The notes under the pieces: generated by a model
What the model was told of the DNA's origin: nothing
What the model saw: only the letters and a program-made list of their open reading frames with translations
Databases searched by the model: none
NCBI RefSeq assembly: GCF_002258315.1
Contig: NZ_NOYD01000050.1
Location: 370,338-434,337 of the forward strand
Direction: 5' to 3'
From: Rhodococcus sp. 06-462-5
Lineage (GTDB): Bacteria > Actinomycetota > Actinomycetes > Mycobacteriales > Mycobacteriaceae
DNA: 64,000 nucleotides
Part shown: positions 9,153-17,005 of the stretch, piece after piece
How the letters are laid out: every line of letters begins with the position of its first letter
How positions within the stretch are numbered: the first letter of the stretch is position 1
Position numbers and translations under genes: made by a program

Positions 9153-10268
9153 TCACCATCGACCGAACGGGTCGCCGGGCAACCGAACTCCGCAGGCGCG
9201 TGCACACGCGAAGCCGCTTTCGGCCACTTCGCGAACGATGTCGGGACCTGCGCCTGCGCTGAGCGATCTGTCCAGCAGTCGCGCCAGTGAGTAGGTCTCA
9301 TCGGCTTCCAGTGCAGCGTCGATCGCGATGCGGGCCATCGGTCCGTCTCCGCGCACGTACGCGCTGAAGGCCAGAAGTGTTGCGGCGATGGCGCGTTCGC
9401 CCTTCGGCAGGACGCGGGACATCCTCGCCCAGAACTCTTCGACGAATCCCGCGTCGTCGCCGAGGGTCAACGCCAGCAGTGCGTCACGCACCTGAATGTG
9501 GCCGATCGCGAGTGCGATGCGAGCGATGTCGGTCGGGTCCAACTCCGTGTCGTACGGTCCTCGTGCGACGTACGACAGCACCGAAGTCAAGTCGTCGGTA
9601 CGAGACCGGTTGCCGTCGCGTCGCTGTCGCGACATCTCGGCGGCCACTGACCGCACGGTTGCGTCGGGGCCCGGCGCGATGGTCTCGGCGAGCTCGCGCC
9701 TGGACCGTCGGACGGAGTAGCCGTCGAGCACGCGGGCAACGGTCATCGGCGACGCCGACGGATCGGATATCACGCCGTGCCGCTGCGGTCCGCGCAACGT
9801 CCACCATTCGGCGGAATCGGCGATCTCCGACGCCGCGAGGGCCTCGCCGAGCTGCACTCCGAACGATGCGAGTGTGGCGTCGAGTTCGATCACCAGCGCT
9901 TCGACGTCGAGCAGATGCGGTGTTCTGACGGCTCGATCGAGCCTGTCGTCGACGAACACTGCCATGACCGCGGGGATGTTCTCCATCGCGCAGTAGCCGG
10001 CCAGGTAGCCGATGACGTCGAGCATCTCCGGGGTCGCACGGGTGTGACTGCCTGCGCGCCGATCGATGTGCTCGCCTGCCAGGACGAGGTCGTGACGCAT
10101 CGTGGGTCCGACGCAGGCACCGCCATCCTTCACCGCGATGAGCACCATCGATCGATGCGGGTGGAACCCGAGCATGGCCGGTACGGCTGCCATCAGGTCG
10201 CTCGGGTGGCCGAGGCGAACGCGATGGCGGGAGTCGAAGTTGTCGTGTGAGTTCGTCGGTATGTACAT
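9153..10268 (-). CDS. DUF4192 domain-containing protein
   Basis: This 371-residue protein resembles the DUF4192 family, widespread in actinobacteria and of unknown function. The diagnostic start is present: a short lead-in, then LGHPSDLMAAVPAMLGFHPHRSMVLI. The middle is alpha/beta-like, and the C-terminal helical part contains the family's ALTLGDDAGFVEEFW and LLAFSAYVRGDGPMARIAIDAAL, which looks like a small helical repeat. The ATG at 10268 gives the conserved N-terminus; an earlier in-frame ATG adds 33 residues without family resemblance. It ends 39 bases from the convergent galE with no obvious terminator. Confidence 0.85.
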   Translation of the reverse strand: MYIPTNSHDNFDSRHRVRLGHPSDLMAAVPAMLGFHPHRSMVLIAVKDGGACVGPTMRHDLVLAGEHIDRRAGSHTRATPEMLDVIGYLAGYCAMENIPAVMAVFVDDRLDRAVRTPHLLDVEALVIELDATLASFGVQLGEALAASEIADSAEWWTLRGPQRHGVISDPSASPMTVARVLDGYSVRRSRRELAETIAPGPDATVRSVAAEMSRQRRDGNRSRTDDLTSVLSYVARGPYDTELDPTDIARIALAIGHIQVRDALLALTLGDDAGFVEEFWARMSRVLPKGERAIAATLLAFSAYVRGDGPMARIAIDAALEADETYSLARLLDRSLSAGAGPDIVREVAESGFACARACGVRLPGDPFGRW

Positions 10269-10419
10269 ACCGGAGAATCCTGGCCGGGATCCCGACGACC
10301 GAACGAGTCTCGACCTGGGCTTTCGTACTGCCCTGTGGACAACTGCCGTGTTGTGGATGAATCGCATCGCCGGAGCTGGGGACGACCGATTCGTGTCGGT
10401 GCCCTCTGCTAGAGCTCGG

Positions 10420-11130
10420 TCAGCTCTGGCCGACCTTCTGGACTGCCGCGGTGAACAGCTCGTCGAGGGTCATCGCATCGGGCGTGCCCGAGCCGAACGA
10501 CATGAACGTGGCCGACACTCGGACTCCGTCGATCTGGGCCATCAACGTCAGCATCGATTGCGTGACGGCGTCGCCGCCTGCTCCCGATGCAACGGTCTGC
10601 CGGACGGCCAAGGTGTCGTCCGCGTCGATGGGCGGTGCCGGGGTCAGAGTGGAGGTCACCGTCGAGGTCGCGCCGGACTTGGTTGCGGTCACCTCCCCGC
10701 ACTGTTCGAGCTGCTCCTTGCGCGCCGAGAGCGGTTCGTCCACCGCGGTCAACTCGATCGAGATGGTGGATCGGCTGTCGTTGTCGGTGCCGACGATCAT
10801 GGCCGTGCCCGTCGGGCCGAAATCCTGGTCGGCAGGCTTGCATCCTGCCGGGCTGACCTCTGCACCGGCAGGTATTCCGCTGAGATCGGGTGCGGCTTGC
10901 GAGATCGCCTGCTGGGGCAGAACCAGGGCGTCGTACGGTGCCGGGAAGCTGGCCGGGTCGATCAGCAGCGTGTTCAGATCCACATCGGACTGCGACGACG
11001 AGGTGGCGGCACCCGCGCTGGGCTCGGCAGTGCCGGTGACCGTGGAGCTGCAGCCGACCAGCACGAGAGCTGCGATCGCCGCCGAGGTCACGGCGATGGA
11101 CAGGCGGGTTCTGCGTGCGGCGGGGCTCAC
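10420..11130 (-). CDS. putative lipoprotein with PknH-sensor-like domain
   Basis: This 236-residue protein begins with a signal peptide (hydrophobic core AVTSAAIAALVLV) ending in the lipobox VGCS, so it should be a lipid-anchored envelope protein. A Ser/Thr/Ala-rich linker follows, then a globular domain with conserved-looking cysteines (SPAGCKPA and LEQCGEV). The size and pattern resemble the extracellular sensor domain of mycobacterial PknH and its stand-alone lipoproteins (DUF5642-like); this assignment is tentative. The GTG at 11130 has GAGGAC upstream. No ligand or partner is evident. The MBL hydrolase gene lies about 110 bases upstream on the same strand. Confidence 0.7.
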   Translation of the reverse strand: MSPAARRTRLSIAVTSAAIAALVLVGCSSTVTGTAEPSAGAATSSSQSDVDLNTLLIDPASFPAPYDALVLPQQAISQAAPDLSGIPAGAEVSPAGCKPADQDFGPTGTAMIVGTDNDSRSTISIELTAVDEPLSARKEQLEQCGEVTATKSGATSTVTSTLTPAPPIDADDTLAVRQTVASGAGGDAVTQSMLTLMAQIDGVRVSATFMSFGSGTPDAMTLDELFTAAVQKVGQS

Positions 11131-11242
11131 AAGACGTCCTCTTCGAGTCGGTGGGACGCCGCAGCACACGCTCCGGCGTCCCACCACTGTCTCACTCCGA
11201 CCACCTCGAACGCGGCAGGCGACCTACCGCAGTGTCGCGATC

Positions 11243-11875
11243 TCAGCTTCCGCGGGCGATCCACTCCTCTAGGTGCGGTGCTTCGTCGCCGATGCGCGTG
11301 CCGTCGCCGTGCCCGGTGTTGACGCGGGTCTCGACGGGAAGCGCGAAGAGCCGATCGCGGATGGACCCGATGATGGTCGGGAAGTCCGAGTACGACCGTC
11401 CGGTGGCACCCGGACCGCCGGAGAAGAGGGTGTCGCCGCTGAACAACTCCCCTGCCTCCGGCAGATACAGGCAGGTCGATCCCGGAGAATGCCCGGGTGT
11501 GTGCAACGCCAGGATGTCGGTTCCGGCCACGGTGATGCGCTGACCGTCTTCGAGGGTCGAGTGCCCGACGCCCGGGTGCGTCTGTTCCCACAGCATCTCG
11601 TCGGCTGGATGCAGCAGAATCGGCGCGTCGAGGGTGTCCGAGAGTTCGGGGGCGACGGTCACGTGGTCGTTGTGACCGTGCGTGCAGACGACGGCCTTGA
11701 CCGTGCGACCGGCTACCGCGTCGACGATCGGGGCCGCAGTGTGTGCTGCGTCGACGATCACCACCTCGTCGTCGTCGCCGATGATCCAGATGTTGTTGTC
11801 GACGTCCCAGGTGCCACCGTCGAGACTGAACGTGCCCGAGGTGACGACATTCTGGACGCGGAATTGCCCACTCAC
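11243..11875 (-). CDS. metallo-beta-lactamase-fold hydrolase next to mscR
   Basis: This 210-residue glyoxalase II-like hydrolase has the zinc motif THGHNDH, then [15 protein letters not shown] and the C-terminal NTGHGDGT. Its ATG overlaps the mscR stop as ATGA, so it is translationally coupled to S-(hydroxymethyl)mycothiol dehydrogenase. The pair corresponds to Rv2259-Rv2260 of M. tuberculosis. The context suggests it hydrolyses the S-formylmycothiol produced by MscR to formate and mycothiol. That reaction is inferred from the pairing, not proven. Confidence 0.85.
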   Translation of the reverse strand: MSGQFRVQNVVTSGTFSLDGGTWDVDNNIWIIGDDDEVVIVDAAHTAAPIVDAVAGRTVKAVVCTHGHNDHVTVAPELSDTLDAPILLHPADEMLWEQTHPGVGHSTLEDGQRITVAGTDILALHTPGHSPGSTCLYLPEAGELFSGDTLFSGGPGATGRSYSDFPTIIGSIRDRLFALPVETRVNTGHGDGTRIGDEAPHLEEWIARGS

Positions 11876-12957
11876 AGGATCACGACCGATCGCAGCACGG
11901 TGCCCTTGTGCATCTTGTCGAACGCGCCTTCGACGTCCTCGATGGTGATGCGTTCGGTGACGAACTTCTCGAGCGGCAGACGGCCCTGCTGGTACAGATC
12001 CACCAACTGCGGGAAGTCACGCTCGGGCAGGCAGTCTCCGTACCAGGACGACTTCAGCGATCCGCCGTGGGAGAAGAAGTCGATCAGTGGCATCTCGAGG
12101 GTCATCTCGGGAGTGGGCACGCCCACGAGCACCACGGTTCCGGCGAGATCGCGTGCGTAGAACGCCTGCTTCCAGGTCTCCGGGCGACCGACGGCGTCGA
12201 TGACCACGTCGGCACCGAATCCTCCGGTGAGCTCCTGCACGGCCTCCACCGCGTCCACCACCGAGGAGTCGACGGTATGGGTGGCTCCGAGTTCGAGGGC
12301 CCATTCGAGCTTGCCCGGGTCACGGTCGACCGCGATGATCGTCGACGCGCCGGCCAGGCGCGCTCCGGCGATCGCGGCATCGCCGACGCCGCCGCAGCCG
12401 ATCACGGCCACCGAATCTCCGCGCGAGACGTTGCCGGTGTTCATCGCCGCGCCCAGCCCGGCCATCACCCCACAGCCGAGCAGTCCGACGACCGCCGGAT
12501 CGGCGTCTGCGGCGACCTTGGTGCACTGGCCCTCGTGCACCAGGGTCTTCTCGGCGAATGCACCGATGCCCAGTGCAGGGGTCAGTTCGGTGCCGTCCTC
12601 GAGGGTCATCTTCTGGGCCGCGTTGTGGGTGTCGAAGCAGTACCACGGGGTGCCGCGCTTGCAGGCTCGACATTCGCCGCACACCGCGCGCCAGTTCAGG
12701 ACGACGAAGTCTCCGACCTCGACGTGCTCGACGCGGTCGCCGATGGTCTCGACGATTCCGGCTGCCTCGTGTCCGAGCAGGAACGGGAACTCGTCGTTGA
12801 TGCCGCCTTCGCGGTAGTGCAGGTCGGTGTGGCACACCCCGCAGGCCTGGATCTTCACCACGACCTCGTTCGGCCCGGGATCGGGGATGGTGATCGTCTC
12901 GATGGAGACGGGCTCGCCCTTGCTCTTGGCGACGACGGCGCGGACCTGCTGCGGCAT
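11872..12957 (-). CDS. mscR: S-(hydroxymethyl)mycothiol dehydrogenase
   Basis: This 361-residue zinc-dependent class III alcohol dehydrogenase oxidises the adduct of formaldehyde and mycothiol using NAD, and can also act as an S-nitrosomycothiol reductase. Catalytic zinc ligands lie in ACGVCHTD (about residue 40) and GHEAAG. Structural zinc cysteines lie in [15 protein letters not shown]. The NAD-binding motif is [11 protein letters not shown]. The ATG at 12957 has GGAGGAA upstream. It heads an operon with the MBL hydrolase and is divergent from sthA across 164 bases. Mycothiol dependence fits the actinobacterial origin. Confidence 0.95.
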   Translation of the reverse strand: MPQQVRAVVAKSKGEPVSIETITIPDPGPNEVVVKIQACGVCHTDLHYREGGINDEFPFLLGHEAAGIVETIGDRVEHVEVGDFVVLNWRAVCGECRACKRGTPWYCFDTHNAAQKMTLEDGTELTPALGIGAFAEKTLVHEGQCTKVAADADPAVVGLLGCGVMAGLGAAMNTGNVSRGDSVAVIGCGGVGDAAIAGARLAGASTIIAVDRDPGKLEWALELGATHTVDSSVVDAVEAVQELTGGFGADVVIDAVGRPETWKQAFYARDLAGTVVLVGVPTPEMTLEMPLIDFFSHGGSLKSSWYGDCLPERDFPQLVDLYQQGRLPLEKFVTERITIEDVEGAFDKMHKGTVLRSVVIL

Positions 12958-13062
12958 GTGTTCCTCCACTGAAAATCGGGTGTTTCGTGCTCTGCTCAGC
13001 CTCGCACAACGCATCAGCACGTGGCGACATCTGCATGGGTTCGGCACCCCGAATCGTGGAGT

Positions 13063-13103
13063 TCACAAGGTTGTGACCGGGTGGGCACGCAGTCTTTGCG
13101 TGC
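13063..13103. promoter_or_regulatory. two inverted repeats between mscR and sthA
   Basis: TCACAA-GG-TTGTGA (13063-13076) and GCACGCA-GTCTT-TGCGTGC (13085-13103) are both perfect. They lie directly upstream of the sthA -10-like TACCTA (13110-13115), and either could be an operator for this divergent redox pair. No regulator can be named. Confidence 0.45.
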
Positions 13104-13121
13104 GAGCGGTACCTATGACGA

Positions 13122-14537
13122 ATGTCTGAACCCATGGAGTACGACCTGGTGGTCATCGGCTCCGGCCCCGGTGGCCAGAAGGCGGCCATTGCGGCTGCGA
13201 AGCTCGGCAAGCGGGTGGCGATCGTGGAGAAGGGCCACATGCTCGGCGGGGTCTGCGTCAATACCGGCACCATTCCGTCGAAGACCCTGCGCGAGGCCGT
13301 TCTGTATCTCACGGGCATGAATCAACGTGAGCTGTACGGGGCGAGCTATCGGGTGAAGGCCGACATCACTCCGGCCGATCTGTTGGCGCGAACCCAGCAC
13401 GTGATCGGCAAGGAGATCGAGGTGGTGCGCTCGCAACTGCTGCGCAACCGCATCGAACTCATCACCGGCGTCGGAAAGTTTCTCGACGCGCACACCATCG
13501 TGATCGAGGACGAGTCGCGAGGTGAACGCATCACGGTCAAGGCCGCCAATGTGGTGATCGCCACCGGCACCGCTCCCGCGCGTCCCGCCGACATCGCGTT
13601 CGACGACTACCGCGTCCTCGACTCGGACGGAATTCTCAATCTCGAGTTCATTCCGGCGTCCATGGTCGTGGTCGGGGCCGGGGTCATCGGAATCGAGTAC
13701 GCATCGATGTTCGCTGCCCTGGGAACGAAGGTCACCGTCGTCGAGAAGCGCGATTCGATGCTCGACTTCTGCGATCGCGAGATCATCGAGTCGCTGCAGT
13801 TCCACCTCCGCGATCTCGCAGTGACGTTCCGATTCGGGGAGGCGGTGACCGCTGTGGACGTCGGCCCGAACGGAACGGTGACGACCCTTGCCAGCGGCAA
13901 GCGGATTCCGGCGGAGACGGTGATGTATTCGGCCGGACGCCAGGGCCTGACGACGGCACTCGACCTCGAGAACGCCGGTCTCGAGGCCGACGCGCGTGGT
14001 CGCATCTTCGTCGACGAGCATTTCCAGACCAAGGTCGATCACATCTATGCGGTCGGCGATGTCATCGGATTTCCGGCGTTGGCCGCGACGTCGATGGATC
14101 AGGGCAGGCTGGCGGCGTACCACGCGTTCGGCGAGTCCAGCGCCAAGCTGACCGACGTACAGCCCATCGGCATCTACTCCATTCCCGAGGTCTCGTACGT
14201 CGGAGCCACCGAGGTCGACCTGACGAAGGGATCGATCCCCTACGAGGTGGGGGTGTCGAGATACCGCGAACTCGCCCGGGGTCAGATCGCGGGCGACTCG
14301 TACGGCATGCTCAAGTTGCTCGTCTCCACCGAGGATCGGTCGATACTGGGCGTGCACATCTTCGGGTCGGGTGCGACGGATCTGGTGCACATCGGGCAGG
14401 CCGTGATGGGGTGCGGCGGCACCGTCGACTACCTCGTCGATGCGGTGTTCAACTACCCCACGCTGTCCGAGGCGTACAAGGTCGCCGCACTGGACGTGAC
14501 CAACAAGATCCGCGCTCTGGCCAATTTCGACCGTTGA
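13122..14537 (+). CDS. sthA: Si-specific (soluble) NAD(P)+ transhydrogenase
   Basis: This 471-residue flavoprotein moves reducing equivalents between NADPH and NAD. It has the FAD motif [10 protein letters not shown] at the N-terminus. The usual disulfide region reads [14 protein letters not shown]: one cysteine, with the second replaced, as in true SthA rather than lipoamide dehydrogenase. The second dinucleotide motif is [14 protein letters not shown], then [12 protein letters not shown], and a C-terminal dimerisation domain follows. TACCTA lies 6 bases before the ATG and there is no ribosome binding site, so it is probably leaderless. This is the Rv2713 position. Confidence 0.96.
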   Translation: MSEPMEYDLVVIGSGPGGQKAAIAAAKLGKRVAIVEKGHMLGGVCVNTGTIPSKTLREAVLYLTGMNQRELYGASYRVKADITPADLLARTQHVIGKEIEVVRSQLLRNRIELITGVGKFLDAHTIVIEDESRGERITVKAANVVIATGTAPARPADIAFDDYRVLDSDGILNLEFIPASMVVVGAGVIGIEYASMFAALGTKVTVVEKRDSMLDFCDREIIESLQFHLRDLAVTFRFGEAVTAVDVGPNGTVTTLASGKRIPAETVMYSAGRQGLTTALDLENAGLEADARGRIFVDEHFQTKVDHIYAVGDVIGFPALAATSMDQGRLAAYHAFGESSAKLTDVQPIGIYSIPEVSYVGATEVDLTKGSIPYEVGVSRYRELARGQIAGDSYGMLKLLVSTEDRSILGVHIFGSGATDLVHIGQAVMGCGGTVDYLVDAVFNYPTLSEAYKVAALDVTNKIRALANFDR

Positions 14538-14661
14538 TGCCGCCCCCTGCGCGAGGACAGAACCGGGCCGGGAATGAACAGCGGTCCACCGGTTGTTCTT
14601 TCGGATAGTGAATCGCCACGATCGACGTCGGCGGGTACGGGGTTCGAGTCTGGGGTCGGCG

Positions 14662-14667
14662 TATTCT
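14662..14667 (+). promoter_or_regulatory. -10 box upstream of the PAC2 uORF
   Basis: TATTCT lies exactly 6 bases before an ATG at 14674, so the transcript should begin at that codon. This places the promoter of the PAC2 gene directly on a small upstream reading frame. Confidence 0.55.
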
Positions 14668-14673
14668 GACCCG

Positions 14674-14724
14674 ATGCTCGCGTCGAGGTACCGACGAGTC
14701 GATCCGAAAGGGGCCCGGCCATGA
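14674..14724 (+). CDS. predicted leaderless 16-codon uORF (MLASRYRRVDPKGARP)
   Basis: The ATG follows the TATTCT -10 box by 6 bases. The 16-codon frame is rich in arginine (4 Arg and 1 Lys) and its TGA overlaps the ATG of the PAC2 gene as ATGA. The likely Shine-Dalgarno of the downstream gene (GAAAGGGG) lies inside the frame, so uORF translation could couple to or gate PAC2 expression. No homology is claimed; the peptide itself may not matter. Confidence 0.4.
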   Translation: MLASRYRRVDPKGARP

Positions 14725-15665
14725 CCGAACAGTCGAAGATGTACGAGCTGGAGTTTCCGGCACCGCAGATCTTCTCCGACGACGGCGTCGGACCCGTCCT
14801 CGTGCACGGCCTCGAGGGGTTCTCCGACGCAGGTCATGCGGTGAAGTTGGCGACGACTCATCTGCGCGAGAGCCTGGAATCGGAGCTGGTCGCGTCGTTC
14901 GACGTCGACGAGTTGATCGACTACCGGTCGCGTCGGCCGACGATGACGTTCAAGTCCGATCATTTCTCGGATTACGACGCTCCCGAACTGAACCTCTATG
15001 CCGTCAAGGATCGAACCGGCACACCGTTCCTGTTGCTGGCCGGTATGGAACCGGATCTGCGGTGGGAGAAGTTCACCACCGCTGTGCGCCTGCTCGCCGA
15101 ACAGCTCGGCGTCCGCCGGACCATCGGTCTCGGCTCGATCCCGATGGCCATTCCGCACACTCGGCCACTCGGTGTGACGGCCCACGCCAGCGACAAGGAG
15201 CTGGTCAAGGAGGGCAACAGCTGGGCGGGTGACCTGCAGGTGCCCGGCAGCGCCTCGTCCCTGCTCGAGCTTCGGATGGCGCAGCACGGTCACGAGTCGA
15301 TGGGCTTCTCGGTGCACGTCCCGCACTACCTCGCCCAGACGGACTACCCCGGCGCAGCGGAAACGCTGCTCGAGAACGTCAGCGAGGCCGCCGAGCTGGA
15401 TCTACCGCTGGCCGCACTGGGTGAAGCTGCGGCGCGGGTTCGGGAGCAGGTGAACGAGCACATCACCGGAAACGAAGAAGTCCAGTCGGTGGTGCAGGCA
15501 CTCGAGCGTCAGTACGACACCTACGTTGCTGCGCAGGAACAGCAGTCGACGCTGCTGGCCAGTGACGAGCCACTGCCGAGCGGTGACGAGCTCGGTGCCG
15601 AGTTCGAGCGCTTCCTCGCCGAGCAGGCCGGTCTCGACGAGGGTGAGGACACCACCGAGCAGTAA
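14721..15665 (+). CDS. PAC2 family protein (proteasome assembly chaperone-like)
   Basis: This 314-residue protein belongs to the PAC2 family, named for eukaryotic proteasome assembly chaperone 2; this is the Rv2714 position. The core (about residues 15-230) contains the family stretch VHGLEGFSDAGHAVKLATTHL and alternating alpha/beta structure. The C-terminal 80 residues are acidic and predicted helical, with a possible coiled coil. Actinobacteria have 20S proteasomes, but a role in their assembly has not been established here. The ATG at 14721 has GAAAGGGG upstream and overlaps the stop of a 16-codon uORF. Confidence 0.88.
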   Translation: MTEQSKMYELEFPAPQIFSDDGVGPVLVHGLEGFSDAGHAVKLATTHLRESLESELVASFDVDELIDYRSRRPTMTFKSDHFSDYDAPELNLYAVKDRTGTPFLLLAGMEPDLRWEKFTTAVRLLAEQLGVRRTIGLGSIPMAIPHTRPLGVTAHASDKELVKEGNSWAGDLQVPGSASSLLELRMAQHGHESMGFSVHVPHYLAQTDYPGAAETLLENVSEAAELDLPLAALGEAAARVREQVNEHITGNEEVQSVVQALERQYDTYVAAQEQQSTLLASDEPLPSGDELGAEFERFLAEQAGLDEGEDTTEQ

Positions 15666-15800
15666 GAGTGTGAACGGTCACAGAAGATGATCGCTCGGGC
15701 GGGCATATCGGACAGCCCGGGCCGATCGAAACATACCTGTAACCGCAAATACGCTCGATGTTCTGCCCCGAGCGTCATCTCGTGCAAGAGTCGTAGCAAC

Positions 15801-15816
15801 ACGTACTCCGGTACGT
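15801..15816. promoter_or_regulatory. inverted repeat upstream of the alpha/beta hydrolase
   Basis: ACGTAC-TCCG-GTACGT is a perfect palindrome, followed by a further overlapping ACGT. It lies about 80 bases before the hydrolase start in the 228-base gap after the PAC2 gene, and is a candidate operator of the TetR or similar type. Confidence 0.4.
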
Positions 15817-15893
15817 ACGTCTACACACTCGTGCACGGCGTCGCCGTTCTGTACCGCCGCGCGCGGTGCACCAGGGAATTTCAGGAGGCGCAG

Positions 15894-16934
15894 ATGAGCA
15901 CCAATCCGCGCAGTCGCAAGCTCCGCCCGGTTCCCGACGAAGAACCACGGCTGATCTTCCGGACCATTCACGGATACCGGCGGGCGTTCCGCATGGCCGG
16001 TGAAGGCCCCGTGTTGCTGTTGATCCACGGGATCGGCGACAACTCCGAGACGTGGAACGAGGTCATCCCGCACCTCGCGAAGAACTACACCGTCATCGCT
16101 CCGGATCTGCTCGGGCACGGTCGCTCGGACAAACCGCGTGCCGACTACTCCGTCGCCGCGTACGCCAACGGCATGCGTGACCTGCTCTCGGTGCTGGGCA
16201 TCGAACACGTGACCGTCGTCGGGCACTCGTTGGGCGGCGGCGTCGCCATGCAGTTCGCCTACCAGTTCCCGGGCATGGTCGACAGATTGGCTCTGGTCTC
16301 CTCCGGTGGCGTCACCAAGGACGTGCATCCCATTCTTCGTCTGGCGTCCATGCCGTTTCTCAGCGAGGCGGTCAAACTGCTCCGCCTGCCCGGCGCGATC
16401 CCCGCGGTGAAGTTGGCGGGCGGTCTGCTGAGCAAACTGCACAGCTCTCCCCTGCGACCCGGGTCGCTTCTGCACGACACTCCGGATCTGATCCGAGTGC
16501 TGAGCGAGCTCCCGGCCCCGACGACGTACGAGGCGTATCTGCGGACTCTTCGCGCCGTCGTGGACTGGCGCGGCCAGGTGGTCACGATGCTGGACCGGTG
16601 TTACCTCACCGAGAATCTGCCGGTGCTGCTCGTCTGGGGTGATCAGGACTCGGTGATTCCGGTCAGTCATGCGCGCCTCGCTCACTCGGCCATGCCCGGT
16701 TCGACGCTCGAGGTGTTCGAGAATTCCGGACACTTCCCGTTCCGGGACGATCCGATGCGCTTCCTGCAGGTCGTGGAGGATTTCATCGATTCCACACCGT
16801 CGTTGACGTTCGACGAGGTGCGGTGGCGGAATCTGCTCATCACCGGTGTCGGCGAGGACATGATCACCGGTAGCGCGAGCACCCGCCTCGCGGTGCTCGG
16901 AGCCATGGGTTCGGACGAACGCAGCGCCACCTGA
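15894..16934 (+). CDS. alpha/beta hydrolase
   Basis: This 346-residue alpha/beta hydrolase fold protein has LLIHGIGDNSETW (oxyanion region), the nucleophile elbow VGHSLGGGVAM (Ser in GHSLGG), the acid in LLVWGDQDSVIP and the catalytic His in ENSGHFPFRDDP. It corresponds to Rv2715. About 35 residues past the catalytic His have no clear family match. The ATG at 15894 was chosen because AGGAGG lies 5-6 bases upstream. The natural substrate is unknown; an esterase, lipase or epoxide-hydrolase role is possible. A palindrome upstream suggests dedicated regulation. Confidence 0.9.
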   Translation: MSTNPRSRKLRPVPDEEPRLIFRTIHGYRRAFRMAGEGPVLLLIHGIGDNSETWNEVIPHLAKNYTVIAPDLLGHGRSDKPRADYSVAAYANGMRDLLSVLGIEHVTVVGHSLGGGVAMQFAYQFPGMVDRLALVSSGGVTKDVHPILRLASMPFLSEAVKLLRLPGAIPAVKLAGGLLSKLHSSPLRPGSLLHDTPDLIRVLSELPAPTTYEAYLRTLRAVVDWRGQVVTMLDRCYLTENLPVLLVWGDQDSVIPVSHARLAHSAMPGSTLEVFENSGHFPFRDDPMRFLQVVEDFIDSTPSLTFDEVRWRNLLITGVGEDMITGSASTRLAVLGAMGSDERSAT

Positions 16935-16993
16935 CGATTCGACTCACCTCTACCGGGCGCGGTGTCGATGCGGGTCCGGCCGACGATCCCACA

Positions 16994-16999
16994 TAGCCT
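16994..16999 (+). promoter_or_regulatory. -10 box of the DUF3516 helicase (leaderless)
   Basis: TAGCCT lies 6 bases before the GTG at 17006 and no ribosome binding site is present, so transcription should begin at the start codon. Confidence 0.5.
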
Positions 17000-17005
17000 G
17001 TAGAA

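Noticed and set aside
15669..15682. TGTGA-ACGG-TCACA resembling a CRP/GlxR site after the PAC2 gene
   Set aside because: The spacer is 4 bases, not the 6 required for CRP/GlxR, and it lies more than 200 bases from the hydrolase start.
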